Part shown: piece by piece, positions 1-8,216 of the stretch
Numbering within the stretch: the first letter of the stretch is position 1
How the letters are laid out: each line of letters opens with the position of its first letter
Assembly: GCA_964568735.1 (NCBI GenBank)
Contig: CAZMRF010000059.1
Location: 1 to 32,855, forward strand
DNA: 32,855 nt
Direction of reading: 5' to 3'
DNA from: CAZMRF01 sp964568735
GTDB taxonomy: Bacteria; Acidobacteriota; Polarisedimenticolia; JACPZX01
Position numbers and translations under genes: made by a program
The notes under the pieces: generated by a model
Told to the model about the DNA's origin: nothing
Database searches by the model: none
The model's input: only the letters and a program-made list of their open reading frames with translations

Positions 1-879
1 ATCCGCGCGTTCCAGGATCTCGACATGCCGGCCATCCTCAAGACCATCTGCGAGGAGCGGCGCGGGCTGATCCTGTGCACCGGGACGACCGGATCGGGCA
101 AGTCCACGACGCTCGCCGCGATGATCGACTACATCAACTCCACGCGCACCGAGCACGTGATGACGATCGAGGATCCGATCGAGTTCCTGCACCGGGACAA
201 GAAGAGCCTCATCAACCAGCGCGAGGTCGAGGTCGACACGAAGTCCTTCGCGCAGGCTCTGCGCTCGGCGCTGCGCCAGGATCCCGACGTGATTCTGGTC
301 GGCGAGATGCGCGACTACGAGACGATCGAGACCGCGCTCACCGCCGCCGAGACGGGCCACCTGGTGTTGAGCACCCTGCACACCCTGGACGCGACCGAGA
401 CCGTCAACCGCATCATCTCGGTATTCCCGCCCCACCAGCAGAAGCAGATCCGCATCCAGCTCGCGTCCGTGCTCAAGGCGGTCATCTCGCTGCGGCTCCT
501 GCCGAGGATGGACGGGCAGGGGCGAGTCCCGGCCGCCGAGATCTTGCGTGTGACTCCCTACATCAGGGACTGCATCGAGAACAAGGAGAAGACCAAGTTC
601 ATCCGCGAGGCGATCTCGCAGGGCACCTCCCAGTACGGCATGCAGACCTTCGACCAGAGCATCTTCGTGCTCTACCAGAAGGAGCTGATCTCCCTCGACG
701 AGGCCCTTCGCCGCGCCACCAACCCCGACGAGTTCAAGCTCAAGATCCAGGGCATCCAGTCCACGGCCGACGCCGCCCGTGACGAAATGGATGCGACGCT
801 CGGCGGCCCCGGGGAAGGCGGCGCCGCCGAGGAGTTCGGGCCCGATGGGCCGGACTCGCCCTTCACCATCACCCGCTGA
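1..879 (+). CDS. PilT/PilU-family type IV pilus retraction ATPase, 5'-truncated
   Basis: Hexameric secretion-type ATPase that powers pilus retraction at the inner-membrane base of type IV pili. The reading frame is open from base 1, so the N-terminal PAS-like domain and the true start lie outside the window. Visible motifs are Walker A GTTGSGKST at about bases 82-108, the Asp box (TIEDPIEFLH), Walker B (ILVGEMRDYET) and the His box (TGHLVLSTLHT). The tail reads GMQTFDQSIFVLYQ and is followed by about 30 residues rich in Gly, Glu and Ala. The classical PilT AIRNLIRE motif is not evident (KFIREAISQG stands in its place), and the GMQTFDQ region recalls PilU, so I leave PilT versus PilU open. The downstream recX overlaps its last codons. 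Family assignment is very secure; the paralogue is not. Confidence 0.95.
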   Translation: MRAFQDLDMPAILKTICEERRGLILCTGTTGSGKSTTLAAMIDYINSTRTEHVMTIEDPIEFLHRDKKSLINQREVEVDTKSFAQALRSALRQDPDVILVGEMRDYETIETALTAAETGHLVLSTLHTLDATETVNRIISVFPPHQQKQIRIQLASVLKAVISLRLLPRMDGQGRVPAAEILRVTPYIRDCIENKEKTKFIREAISQGTSQYGMQTFDQSIFVLYQKELISLDEALRRATNPDEFKLKIQGIQSTADAARDEMDATLGGPGEGGAAEEFGPDGPDSPFTITR

Positions 880-1444
880 GGGCTCCGCCCCCGGCCGCCC
901 GCGAGCTCGCAGCGCGGGGGGCGCTCTCCCGCGCCCCGGCGCGGTCGAGGCCGCCCTCGAGTCCCTCGCCCGCCGGCCACGGACCACGGCGGAGATCCTG
1001 ACCTGGCTCAGGCGCCGCAGGTATACCGAAGAGGAAGCCTCCTCCGCCGTGGCGCGCCTCCAGGAGCTGGGGTACCTTGACGACTCCGCCTACGCCGCGA
1101 CCTTCGCCGGCACGATCGCGCGGTCTCGAGCCTGGGGACCCCGGCGCGTGAAGCAGGAGCTTGCACGGAGGGGGATCCCGCCCGCGGCGATCGAGCAAGG
1201 GCTCGCCCGGGCCGAGGAGGATGGCGCCTCGACGGAAGAGAACCTCCGCCGGGCCGTCGCGCGCCTCACGCGGGCCGGCGCTCCCCCGAGCACCCCGCGC
1301 GAGTGGCAGCGGCTCAGGGCCGCGCTCCTCCGGCGCGGCTACGATCCGGAATCGATCGGTGAGGCCCTCGCGGCCCTTGGCGACGAGGCGGAGGACGCGG
1401 AGGACGCCGGGGAGGCTCCGGAAGAGCCGGGAGAACCTTCGTGA
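845..1444 (+). CDS. recX: Regulatory protein RecX
   Basis: RecX binds RecA filaments and limits their extension, damping recombination and the SOS response. The protein is a string of three-helix modules, visible as LARRPRTTAEILTWLRRRRY, then VARLQELGYLDDSAYAATFA, RRVKQELARRGI and a C-terminal LRAALLRRGYDPESIGEAL. The GYLDD...A motif is diagnostic. The frame is open from GTG 779, but I choose ATG 845 because GGAG at 831-834 lies 10 bases upstream; this gives 199 residues, normal for RecX. The tail is an acidic Glu/Asp/Ala-rich stretch. The first bases overlap the 3' end of the pilus ATPase, and the TGA overlaps the GTG of alaS (GTGA). recA is not adjacent; recX here is linked to alaS, as in some Proteobacteria where the order is recA-recX-alaS. 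Confidence 0.85.
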   Translation: MGRTRPSPSPAEGSAPGRPRARSAGGALPRPGAVEAALESLARRPRTTAEILTWLRRRRYTEEEASSAVARLQELGYLDDSAYAATFAGTIARSRAWGPRRVKQELARRGIPPAAIEQGLARAEEDGASTEENLRRAVARLTRAGAPPSTPREWQRLRAALLRRGYDPESIGEALAALGDEAEDAEDAGEAPEEPGEPS

Positions 1445-4128
1445 ATTCGTCCGGGATTCGAGCCAGCTTCCTGAAGCACTTCGAAGAGCGCGGCCATCGC
1501 GTGGTGCGCAGCTCTTCGCTCATCCCGGCCGGGGATCCGACGCTCCTCTTCACGAACGCCGGCATGAATCAGTTCAAGGACGCCTTCCTCGGCCTCGAGC
1601 AGCGCGGCGAGCGGCGGGCGGCGACCGCGCAGAAGTGCCTGCGGGTCTCGGGCAAGCACAACGATCTCGACCAGGTCGGGCGCACGGCCCGCCACCACAC
1701 CTTCTTCGAGATGCTCGGGAACTTCTCGTTCGGGGACTATTTCAAGAAGGATGCCGTCGCCTGGGCCTGGGAGTGGGTCACGAAAACGCTCGGAATCCCG
1801 GCGGACAGGCTCTGGATCTCGGTCTTCGAGAGCGACGACGAGGCGGCGGGCATCTGGAAGTCCGCCGCGGCCGGGCTGCCCTCCGGCCGGATCGTCCGGC
1901 TGGGGGAGAAGGACAACTTCTGGGCGATGGGGGAGACGGGCCCCTGCGGGCCCTGCTCGGAGATCTACTTCGATCAGGGCCCCGGGGTGGGATGCTCCAC
2001 GCAGGCCTGCGGGCCGGGCTGCGACTGCGACCGGTACCTCGAGTTCTGGAACCTCGTCTTCATGCAGTACGACCGCCAGCCGGGAGGCGATCTCAAGCCG
2101 CTGCAGCGGCCGAGCATCGACACGGGCGCCGGACTCGAGAGGATCACCGCGATCCTCGAGGGCGTGACCAGCAACTACCGGACCGACCTCTTCATGCCGC
2201 TGATCTCCGCGGTTGCCGGAAAGGCGGGGGTCGAGTATGGCCGCAGCGCGTCGTCCGACATCTGCCTTCAAGTGATTGCGGATCACCTCCGCGCGATCAC
2301 CTTCCTCATCGCCGACGGAGTCGTGCCCTCGAACGAGAAGCGAGGCTACGTCCTGCGCCGGATCATCCGGCGCGCGCTCACCTTCGGCAGGACGCTCGAG
2401 CTCGAGCCTCCCTTCCTCCATGCCCACACCGGCGAGGTCGTCACCCTGATGAGCGGCGCCTACCCCGAGCTCGCGGAGCGGAGAAGCGTCATCGAGGAGG
2501 CCTGCCGCAGGGAGGAGGTCGCCTTCGTGGCGACGCTGGCCCGCGGCGTGGAGGTCGCCGAGGAGGTCTACCGCCGTCACCGGGGAGGAGAGGTCTCCGC
2601 CTCGGAAGCCGCCGACCTCTACACGACCTACGGCCTCTCCTTCGAGATCCAGGAGGCGCTGGCGCTGCCCTTCGGCACGCGCCTGCCCCCGGCCGGCCGG
2701 CTCGAGGCGGAGATGGAGAAGCACCGCGAGCGTGCTCGCGCCTCCTGGCACGGAGCAGGAGCCGGCTCCCTGCCGCCTGACCTCGCCGCGGCCGCCGCCG
2801 GGAGCCGCAGCCTCTTTCTCGGCTACGAGACGCTCGTCGCCCGCGACGCCAGGGTCGAGGGGGTCTTCACGACGGCGGGCCAGGTGGACGAGCTTGAGGA
2901 AGGACAGCGCGGGTTCGTGCTCCTCGACAAGACCCCGTTCTACGCCGAATCGGGGGGCCAGGTGGGGGATACGGGGAGACTGACCGCGCAGGACGGAACG
3001 GAGGCCGAGGTCGAGGACACGACGGCGCCGGCACCCGGGCTCGTCCTCCACCACGTACGGGTGCTCTCGGGCGCGCTCCAGAAGGGCGGACAGGTCGAGG
3101 CCTCGGTGAACGCGGCCGCGCGTGCCGCCACGATGCGCAACCACACGGCCACCCACCTCCTTCACGCGGCCTTGAAGAAGGTCCTCGGCCCTGAGGTCCA
3201 GCAGGCGGGCTCCTACGTCGGCCCGGATCGCCTCAGGTTCGACTTCAACTTCCCGGGCCCCGTCAGCGCCGAGGCGCTCGAGGCGATCGAGCGGGAGGTC
3301 AACGGGCAGATCCTGATGAACACCGAGGTGTCCAAGATCGAGAAGCCCTACGAGGAGGCGATCCGCGAGGGAGCCGTGGCGCTCTTCGGCGAGAGGTACG
3401 GGGATCGCGTGCGAGTGGTCACCGTGCCCGGCTATTCGCAGGAGCTGTGCGGCGGCACGCACTGCCGGGGAACGGGCGACATCGGGCAGATGATCGTGAT
3501 CTCCGAGCGGGGCATCGCGGCGGGGGTGCGCCGGCTCGAAGCCCTGACGGGGAGCGCGGCCCTCGAGCGCGCCCGTGAGAACGAGCGGATCCTCAGGGAC
3601 GTGGAAGGCTCCATGAGCGTCAAGAGGCAGGAGGCGCCGGAGGCGATCTCCGGCCTCCAGCTCGAGGTCCGCGCGCTCAGGAAGGAGGTCGACCGCCTCA
3701 AGCTGCGCCTGGCCCAGGCCGATCTCTCGGGCGGCCCCTCCGAGAAGGGAGCTGCCTGGGAGGAGGTCGACGGCGTGAAGCTGGTCGTCCGCGAGGTCGA
3801 AGGGCTCGATCGATCCGGGCTTCGCACGCTGGCCGACAACCTCAAGCGGGAGATCGGCTCCGGAGTCGTCGTTCTCGGGTCGGCCGATGGCGGCAAAGTC
3901 GCGCTTCTCGTGGCCGTCACCGACGATCTGGCGAGCCGGGTGGACGCGCGCGACCTCATGCGCGAAATTGCCGTCGTGGCCGGAAGCGGCGGCGGGGGAC
4001 GTCCTACGCTCGCGGAAGCCGGCGGCAAGCATCCTGAGAAGCTGGGCGAGGCATTGGGCACAGGCAGGGCGGCCCTGGCCCGCCACCTGGCGGGCACGGG
4101 AGGTACGGTGTCGGGAGGGCATGCATGA
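1441..4128 (+). CDS. alaS: Alanyl-tRNA synthetase
   Basis: Charges tRNA-Ala with alanine and edits mischarged Ser/Gly-tRNA-Ala in the cytoplasm. At 895 residues it is the normal full-length size. The N-terminal class II catalytic core begins IRASFLKHFEERGH and contains FTNAGMNQFKD (motif 1 region) and RHHTFFEMLGNFSFG. The editing domain carries the zinc-site pair HTATH (H568, H572) and CGGTH (C670, H674). A linker with heptad-like LQLEVRALRKEVDRLKLRL precedes the C-terminal C-Ala/DHHA1 domain (SGGGGRPTLAEAGG). The start is GTG 1441, overlapping the recX stop by four bases; the stop overlaps the ATG of the transglycosylase. All catalytic and editing motifs are present. Confidence 0.99.
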   Translation: MNSSGIRASFLKHFEERGHRVVRSSSLIPAGDPTLLFTNAGMNQFKDAFLGLEQRGERRAATAQKCLRVSGKHNDLDQVGRTARHHTFFEMLGNFSFGDYFKKDAVAWAWEWVTKTLGIPADRLWISVFESDDEAAGIWKSAAAGLPSGRIVRLGEKDNFWAMGETGPCGPCSEIYFDQGPGVGCSTQACGPGCDCDRYLEFWNLVFMQYDRQPGGDLKPLQRPSIDTGAGLERITAILEGVTSNYRTDLFMPLISAVAGKAGVEYGRSASSDICLQVIADHLRAITFLIADGVVPSNEKRGYVLRRIIRRALTFGRTLELEPPFLHAHTGEVVTLMSGAYPELAERRSVIEEACRREEVAFVATLARGVEVAEEVYRRHRGGEVSASEAADLYTTYGLSFEIQEALALPFGTRLPPAGRLEAEMEKHRERARASWHGAGAGSLPPDLAAAAAGSRSLFLGYETLVARDARVEGVFTTAGQVDELEEGQRGFVLLDKTPFYAESGGQVGDTGRLTAQDGTEAEVEDTTAPAPGLVLHHVRVLSGALQKGGQVEASVNAAARAATMRNHTATHLLHAALKKVLGPEVQQAGSYVGPDRLRFDFNFPGPVSAEALEAIEREVNGQILMNTEVSKIEKPYEEAIREGAVALFGERYGDRVRVVTVPGYSQELCGGTHCRGTGDIGQMIVISERGIAAGVRRLEALTGSAALERARENERILRDVEGSMSVKRQEAPEAISGLQLEVRALRKEVDRLKLRLAQADLSGGPSEKGAAWEEVDGVKLVVREVEGLDRSGLRTLADNLKREIGSGVVVLGSADGGKVALLVAVTDDLASRVDARDLMREIAVVAGSGGGGRPTLAEAGGKHPEKLGEALGTGRAALARHLAGTGGTVSGGHA

Positions 4129-4841
4129 GACGCTCAGCCCGATCTCTCGTGGCGGCGGCTCTCGCCCTCGCGGGAGCCCTCCCGCTCTTCGCCGAGATCC
4201 GCCAGGAGATACTGGAAGACGAGATCGTGGCCACGAACGCGCGGCCCGACTCCCGGCCGCCTGCGCACCTGAGCCTCCCCCTGGCGCCACCCCGTCCCGC
4301 GGGAAGCGAAACGCCGCCACCCGAGATTGCCTCGCTGCTCGTGACAGCCTCCGCGAAGCACGGCTTCGATCCCGCGCTGGTCCGCGCCGTCGTGATGGCG
4401 GAGTCGGGCTTCGACCCGACGGCCGTCTCCGGCAAGGGCGCGCGGGGCCTCATGCAGCTCATGCCACCCACCGCCGCGCGGTACGGTCTCCGCGACATCC
4501 ACGATCCCGGCGGAAATCTCGACGCCGGGCTCGCCTACCTCCGCGAGATGGTGGCCCGCCACGGCGGAGATGTGAGGCTCGCGCTGGCCGCCTACAATGC
4601 GGGCCCGGAGACGGTGGCGCGCTACGGGGGGGTGCCTCCCTACGAGGAGACGATCCGATACCTCGAGACGATCCGCCGTGTCTACGGTGAGGACCTCGAC
4701 GCGGGGGACTGGAGCGACAGGAGCGGCGACATACGTCTCAGCGGCGTCGAGCAGGGCGGGACGCCGCATTACACGAACCTGCCTCCGCGCCGCATCCTCG
4801 GGCGCGCGGGGCGGACTCCCAGCCAGGAGGGAGCACGATGA
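4125..4841 (+). CDS. Lytic transglycosylase, SLT domain family 1
   Basis: Periplasmic muramidase-like enzyme that cleaves the MurNAc-GlcNAc bond of peptidoglycan to form anhydro ends. Residues 1-23 form a signal peptide (RRSAR, then a hydrophobic run, then LFA-EI). The SLT domain spans about residues 65-175: ESGFDPTAVSGKGARGLMQL carries the catalytic glutamate E93, followed by LAAYNAGPETV and PPYEETIRYLETI. A C-terminal HYTNLPPRR segment resembles the short 'YTN.P' motif often found in secreted proteins of this class, though usually nearer the N terminus. It is 238 residues long. The ATG overlaps the alaS stop (ATGA), and its own stop overlaps the next ATG, so it is probably co-translated with both neighbours. 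The exact physiological role (turnover versus machine insertion) is unknown. Confidence 0.93.
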   Translation: MRRSARSLVAAALALAGALPLFAEIRQEILEDEIVATNARPDSRPPAHLSLPLAPPRPAGSETPPPEIASLLVTASAKHGFDPALVRAVVMAESGFDPTAVSGKGARGLMQLMPPTAARYGLRDIHDPGGNLDAGLAYLREMVARHGGDVRLALAAYNAGPETVARYGGVPPYEETIRYLETIRRVYGEDLDAGDWSDRSGDIRLSGVEQGGTPHYTNLPPRRILGRAGRTPSQEGAR

Positions 4842-5431
4842 GGGGAAGGGAGGGGCGGCTCGTGGCCTCGGTGCTGATGGCGGTGCTGCCGGGGATTCTC
4901 CCGGCGGCGGCCCAGTCGTGGGAGAACGACGTACGCCTCCGCGCCGGGATCTGGCAGCCCCAGGATCTGCCCACCGATGCCGGCCCGATCTACGGGCTGG
5001 AGATACGGAACCTCCTCTGGCCGAGGGACGGCCTCATCTACGGCGTTCACGTCTACGACGAGCAGAACAACGACACGGGCATGCTGGGGGGCCAGCCGAT
5101 CGATCTGATCGCGGACATCCGCCTCGTCCCGGTCCTCTTGGGCTGGTTCCACCTCATCCCCCAGGAGAGGGTCACCTACGCCTTCGGAGCCGGGGTCGGC
5201 CTCTACGATAGCAATGCCTTCTCGGGCGGTGTCACCGCCACGGTCCAGGTCCGCGACTTCGGCGATTACCGCTTCCTCCAGGACGACACCTACGTCGGAG
5301 TCCACATCTTCTTCGGCGCCGATTTCTTCCCCCGTCACCGCTTCGGCCTCGGCATGGAGGGGCGCCTCCACCTCGTCGAGAACGACTTCAGCGCCGTCGA
5401 GTTCGGGTTCTCCGGCATCTACCGTTTCTGA
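4838..5431 (+). CDS. Small outer-membrane beta-barrel protein (OmpW/OmpA-like), hypothetical
   Basis: No specific family could be named. The 197-residue product starts with a signal peptide (basic MRGREGR, hydrophobic LVASVLMAVLPGILP, then AAAQS-W). The mature part alternates polar and hydrophobic residues typical of beta strands: VRLRAGIWQPQ, YGLEIRNLLWP, VTYAFGAGVGLYD, GVTATVQVRDF, YVGVHIFFGADFF, FGLGMEGRLHLV and VEFGFSGIYRF. It ends in Phe preceded by alternating aromatics, the usual C-terminal signal for BAM-dependent insertion. This predicts an eight-stranded barrel in the outer membrane. A GGAGGGAGC ribosome site lies just upstream, and the ATG overlaps the transglycosylase stop, so the two cell-envelope proteins are likely co-expressed. 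Localisation is fairly sure; function is unknown. Confidence 0.75.
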   Translation: MRGREGRLVASVLMAVLPGILPAAAQSWENDVRLRAGIWQPQDLPTDAGPIYGLEIRNLLWPRDGLIYGVHVYDEQNNDTGMLGGQPIDLIADIRLVPVLLGWFHLIPQERVTYAFGAGVGLYDSNAFSGGVTATVQVRDFGDYRFLQDDTYVGVHIFFGADFFPRHRFGLGMEGRLHLVENDFSAVEFGFSGIYRF

Positions 5432-5464
5432 GAGACGGGGGACCGCGCGGAGAGGCGACGAGGG

Positions 5465-6523
5465 ATGGCTCAACCGGAGTCTCCTGCATTTCACAGAATG
5501 CCGCGCGGGATGGGGCTGATCCCTCCGGGTTGCCCGCTCGCGGAGATCCACCTGCACTTCGAAGGCTCGATCCCTCCGAGAGTGATCCGCACTCTGGCCC
5601 GGCGCGGAAGCACAGGGAGGCCCGCCGCAGAGTCCACGGTTCAGCGTCGCAGGGGCTTCGGGGACTTCCTCAGGACCTTCGTGCGATCCGTGCAGCTCCT
5701 CCGTGATGCGCATGACGTCGAGATGGCGGCCTCGGCCCTCTTCGAAGATCTCCGGAGAGAGGGGATCCGCTATGCCGAGGTGACCTTCTCTCCCCAGGCG
5801 CACCTGCTCAGGGGAATGCCCCTCACCGCGCTCATCTCGGCGCTCGCCGCCTCGCGCGCGAAGGCGGCGGCGAGCGGGGGGCCCCGGATCTCCTACGTCG
5901 CAGATGGCGGCAGACTCTGGGGAGGCGCCTGGCTCGAGGAGCTCGCCGATCAGCTCGCGGACTTCCGGGCGGAGGGCGTCGTCGCCCTGGGGCTCGGAGG
6001 CGACGAGACCGTGCTGCCGGCGAAGCGCTTCCGCCGAGCCTTCGAGAGGGCCGCCGCGGCCGGCCTGCACCGCGTGGCCCACGCGGGCGAGGGGACCACG
6101 GCCCGCGCCGTGCGCGAGGTCCTCGACGAGCTGAATCCCGAGAGGATAGGCCACGGGATCGCGGCCGCTCGAGACCCCGCGCTCCTCGAGCATCTCGCCC
6201 GCCGGGGGACGACGCTCGAGATCTGCCCCACGAGCAATCTGAAGACCGGAGCCGTCACGTCGCTGAGAAGCCATCCCCTCGCGCGGATCGTGGATGCGGG
6301 CGTGAGGGTGGCCATCGGCTCGGACGATCGCACCATCTTCGGGACGACCCTGAGGGGAGAGATCCGCGTGGCGGTCGGGAAATGCGGCCTGCCGCGCGAG
6401 CGGGTCCCGGATCTCCTCACGAACGCAATCCGGGGCTCCTTCGCTCCCGCCGCGGTGAAACGAGGGCTGCTCCGCGACCTACGAACATCCTTCGCCGCCC
6501 GCCGAAGGCGCGATCAGAAGTAG
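5465..6523 (+). CDS. Adenosine deaminase-family amidohydrolase
   Basis: Zinc-dependent TIM-barrel deaminase of the purine nucleoside deaminase superfamily. Metal and catalytic motifs are in order: IHLHFEG (H29, H31), VAHAGEG (H206, with E209 as the proton shuttle), ERIGHG (H230) and GSDDRTIFGTTL (D287, D288). LEICPTSN and the GTTL...E tail also match. The usual SDDP reads SDDR, and the usual LP(K/R)AELH lead is PLAEIHLH. These changes leave the metal ligands intact but suggest that substrate choice (adenosine, aminofutalosine, adenine or another 6-aminopurine) cannot be called. The 352 residues are normal. ATG 5465 is supported by GGAGAGG at 5449-5455. The stop codon is followed one base later by the first REP-like repeat. 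Confidence 0.88.
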   Translation: MAQPESPAFHRMPRGMGLIPPGCPLAEIHLHFEGSIPPRVIRTLARRGSTGRPAAESTVQRRRGFGDFLRTFVRSVQLLRDAHDVEMAASALFEDLRREGIRYAEVTFSPQAHLLRGMPLTALISALAASRAKAAASGGPRISYVADGGRLWGGAWLEELADQLADFRAEGVVALGLGGDETVLPAKRFRRAFERAAAAGLHRVAHAGEGTTARAVREVLDELNPERIGHGIAAARDPALLEHLARRGTTLEICPTSNLKTGAVTSLRSHPLARIVDAGVRVAIGSDDRTIFGTTLRGEIRVAVGKCGLPRERVPDLLTNAIRGSFAPAAVKRGLLRDLRTSFAARRRRDQK

Positions 6524-6529
6524 CGTACC

Positions 6530-6554
6530 GGCGCGAGCCGGAGGGTCGCCCGGA
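6530..6554 (+). repeat. REP-like repeat, copy 1 (direct)
   Basis: A 25-base unit with core GAGCCGGAGGGTCGCCC, beginning six bases after the stop codon of the deaminase gene. It matches copy 2 at 24 of 25 positions. Its first 21 bases after the leading G (6531-6551) match the reverse complement of copy 3 exactly. GGGTCGCCC can form a 3-bp mini-hairpin, and GTAC precedes the unit. The pattern is like extragenic palindromic repeats, but no family is named. Confidence 0.75.
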
Positions 6555-6610
6555 GCAACGACGTGGTCTGCGTAGCTGTGGGCGTGCCGATGAGGGCAAT
6601 TCGTACCCTT

Positions 6611-6635
6611 GGCGCGGGCCGGAGGGTCGCCCGGA
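6611..6635 (+). repeat. REP-like repeat, copy 2 (direct)
   Basis: Second direct copy, starting 81 bases after copy 1 and differing from it by a single A-to-G. It is also preceded by GTAC, six bases earlier than the equivalent core start. It forms the left arm of a possible doublet with inverted copy 3, with 75 bases between the arms. Confidence 0.75.
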
Positions 6636-6648
6636 ACGTACGTCTGGA

Positions 6649-6691
6649 GGCCGGGCGGGAAGTCACGCCTGATATTGATGTGACTCCGGCC
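6649..6691. repeat. Imperfect stem-loop between REP-like copies 2 and 3
   Basis: GGCCGG (6649-6654) pairs with CCGGCC (6686-6691), and AGTCAC (6661-6666) pairs with GTGACT (6680-6685). A six-base bulge lies on the left side and the loop is 13 bases. It sits at the centre of the copy 2/copy 3 inverted pair, between two convergent genes, so it could help end transcription from either side. No T-tract follows. Confidence 0.5.
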
Positions 6692-6706
6692 GAAAGTAGG
6701 AGCGCA

Positions 6707-6727
6707 GGGCGACCCTCCGGCTCGCGC
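6707..6727 (-). repeat. REP-like repeat, copy 3 (inverted)
   Basis: The reverse complement matches copy 1 over 21 of 21 bases. On the minus strand it folds as AGCGC...GCGCT enclosing AGGG-TCG-CCCT with a GAGCCGG bulge, the asymmetric hairpin typical of REP-type units. With copy 2 it makes an inverted doublet spanning 6611-6727 in the spacer between the convergent deaminase and phosphohexomutase genes. Confidence 0.75.
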
Positions 6728-6785
6728 TGAGCTCCGCGCAGCCAGCCGGCGACGCTGCTCCGTTCATGCTGGGTGCGGGAGCAGA

Positions 6786-8162
6786 TCAGGAGCCGACGCG
6801 GGCGACCATCTCGTCGAGGGCGGCTCGGACCGACTCCATGGAGGGCGCTTCGCAGTAGACGCGCAGGACGGGCTCGGTGCCGGAGGGGCGGACGAGGATC
6901 CATCCCTCGCGGCCGAAGAGCAGCTTCACGCCGTCGAGCGCTTCGATCCCCGTGACCGCCATCGATCCGACCCTCCCGGGGGCCGAGGCGCGCAGTCTCT
7001 CGGCGAGTGCCCGGCCCTTCTCGGGAGGGCAGGGGATGTCGCGCCGGGCATACTGGAGGTCGCCGAAGTCGCGGCTCAGATCCGCGAGCAGCTCCGAGAA
7101 AGGACGCCCTCGCGTGGCGAGGAGCTCGAGGAGAAGGAGGGAGATGAGCAGCCCGTCCCTCTCGGGCAGATAGCCATCGATGCCGATCCCGCCGCTCTCC
7201 TCCCCGCCGATGAGGAAGCCTCCTGATTCCATCCTCTCCGCGATGTACTTGAAGCCGATCGGGTGGACCGAGAAGGGGAGCCCGTGCTTCTCCGCGATGC
7301 GATCGAGCCAGATCGTGTTCGCGTAGGTCTTGCAGATCTCCCCCCTCTTCCCGCGGCCGATGAGGCCCAGCGCGAGCAGGGGAGCGATCTGCAGCGGCGT
7401 GACGAAGCGCCCCCGCTCGTCGAAGGCGCCGATCCGATCTCCGTCACCGTCCGTGGCCAGGCCGATGTCGGCGCCCCCGCCGCGCATGGCCTTGGCCAGG
7501 CCCGGCAGGTTCGCCTCGAGGGGCTCGGGGTTGGTCCCGCCGAAGAGGGGATCCGGGCTTCCGCGCAGGGTCTCCACTCTCGTGGCGCCTCCCGACACGA
7601 TGGACTCGAGCATCGAGCCGGTCGCACCGTGCATGGCGTCGAAGCGCACCTTGAGCCCTGCCGCGCGTATCCGATCCAGGTCCACCATCGAGAGGAGTCG
7701 CTTCCGGTGCTCCTCGTGAAAGGAAACCGCGGGCAGCGTGTCACCTTCGACGGGCGCCACCTCGCCGTCGGGCACGGACTCCTCCACGCGCCGGGTCACC
7801 TCCGGCCCGGCGCTCGAGCCCCGGGCGCTCTTGATTTTCACGCCATTGAACTGGGCCGGGTTGTGGCTCGCCGTGATCGCGACGCCGAAGGGGCTCCCGC
7901 CCGCGACGACCTGGCAGGAGACCGACGGCGTGGGGCAGGGGCGATCCGCCACGATGACGGCGCGGCCGCCCTCTCTCAGCACGGCGCCAGCCGCCCTCGC
8001 GAAATCACCCGATCGGAAGCGGGTGTCGAATCCGACCGGGATCGGAGCCGTCGAGGCGGACATCACGCGATCGATCGCGCGAGCCACCCTTCTCACGTTG
8101 GCGAAGGTGAACTGATCGGCGATGACGGCTCGCCATCCGTCGGTCCCGAACCGGATCTTCAA
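6786..8162 (-). CDS. Phosphoglucomutase/phosphomannomutase family protein
   Basis: Alpha-D-phosphohexomutase that interconverts hexose 1- and 6-phosphates, feeding sugar nucleotide and glycogen/polysaccharide metabolism. All four family signatures are present: TASHNP with phosphoserine S99, metal loop TDGDGDR (D238, D240, D242), sugar-binding GEESGG (320-325) and phosphate-binding RPSGTEP (425-431). The N terminus reads IRFGTDGWRA rather than the FGTDGIRG of GlmM, so a glucose/mannose-type enzyme is more likely than glucosamine mutase; substrate is not settled. It has 458 residues. The start is TTG (bases 8160-8162 on the minus strand) with AGGGGA nine bases upstream. It is a monocistronic-looking gene, divergent from the phospholipid operon and convergent with the deaminase. 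Confidence 0.95.
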   Translation of the reverse strand: MKIRFGTDGWRAVIADQFTFANVRRVARAIDRVMSASTAPIPVGFDTRFRSGDFARAAGAVLREGGRAVIVADRPCPTPSVSCQVVAGGSPFGVAITASHNPAQFNGVKIKSARGSSAGPEVTRRVEESVPDGEVAPVEGDTLPAVSFHEEHRKRLLSMVDLDRIRAAGLKVRFDAMHGATGSMLESIVSGGATRVETLRGSPDPLFGGTNPEPLEANLPGLAKAMRGGGADIGLATDGDGDRIGAFDERGRFVTPLQIAPLLALGLIGRGKRGEICKTYANTIWLDRIAEKHGLPFSVHPIGFKYIAERMESGGFLIGGEESGGIGIDGYLPERDGLLISLLLLELLATRGRPFSELLADLSRDFGDLQYARRDIPCPPEKGRALAERLRASAPGRVGSMAVTGIEALDGVKLLFGREGWILVRPSGTEPVLRVYCEAPSMESVRAALDEMVARVGS

Positions 8163-8216
8163 GGAGGAGGATCCCCTGGGAGAGTGTCTTCTCCGGTCGC
8201 AATGAGAGGGGACGCG

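Noticed and set aside
1339..4320. A minus-strand open frame of about 990 codons lying antisense to alaS
   Set aside because: It mirrors alaS, shows no recognisable domain and has the Arg/Ala/Gly/Pro-rich composition expected of antisense frames in very GC-rich DNA. The plus-strand AlaS motifs are complete.
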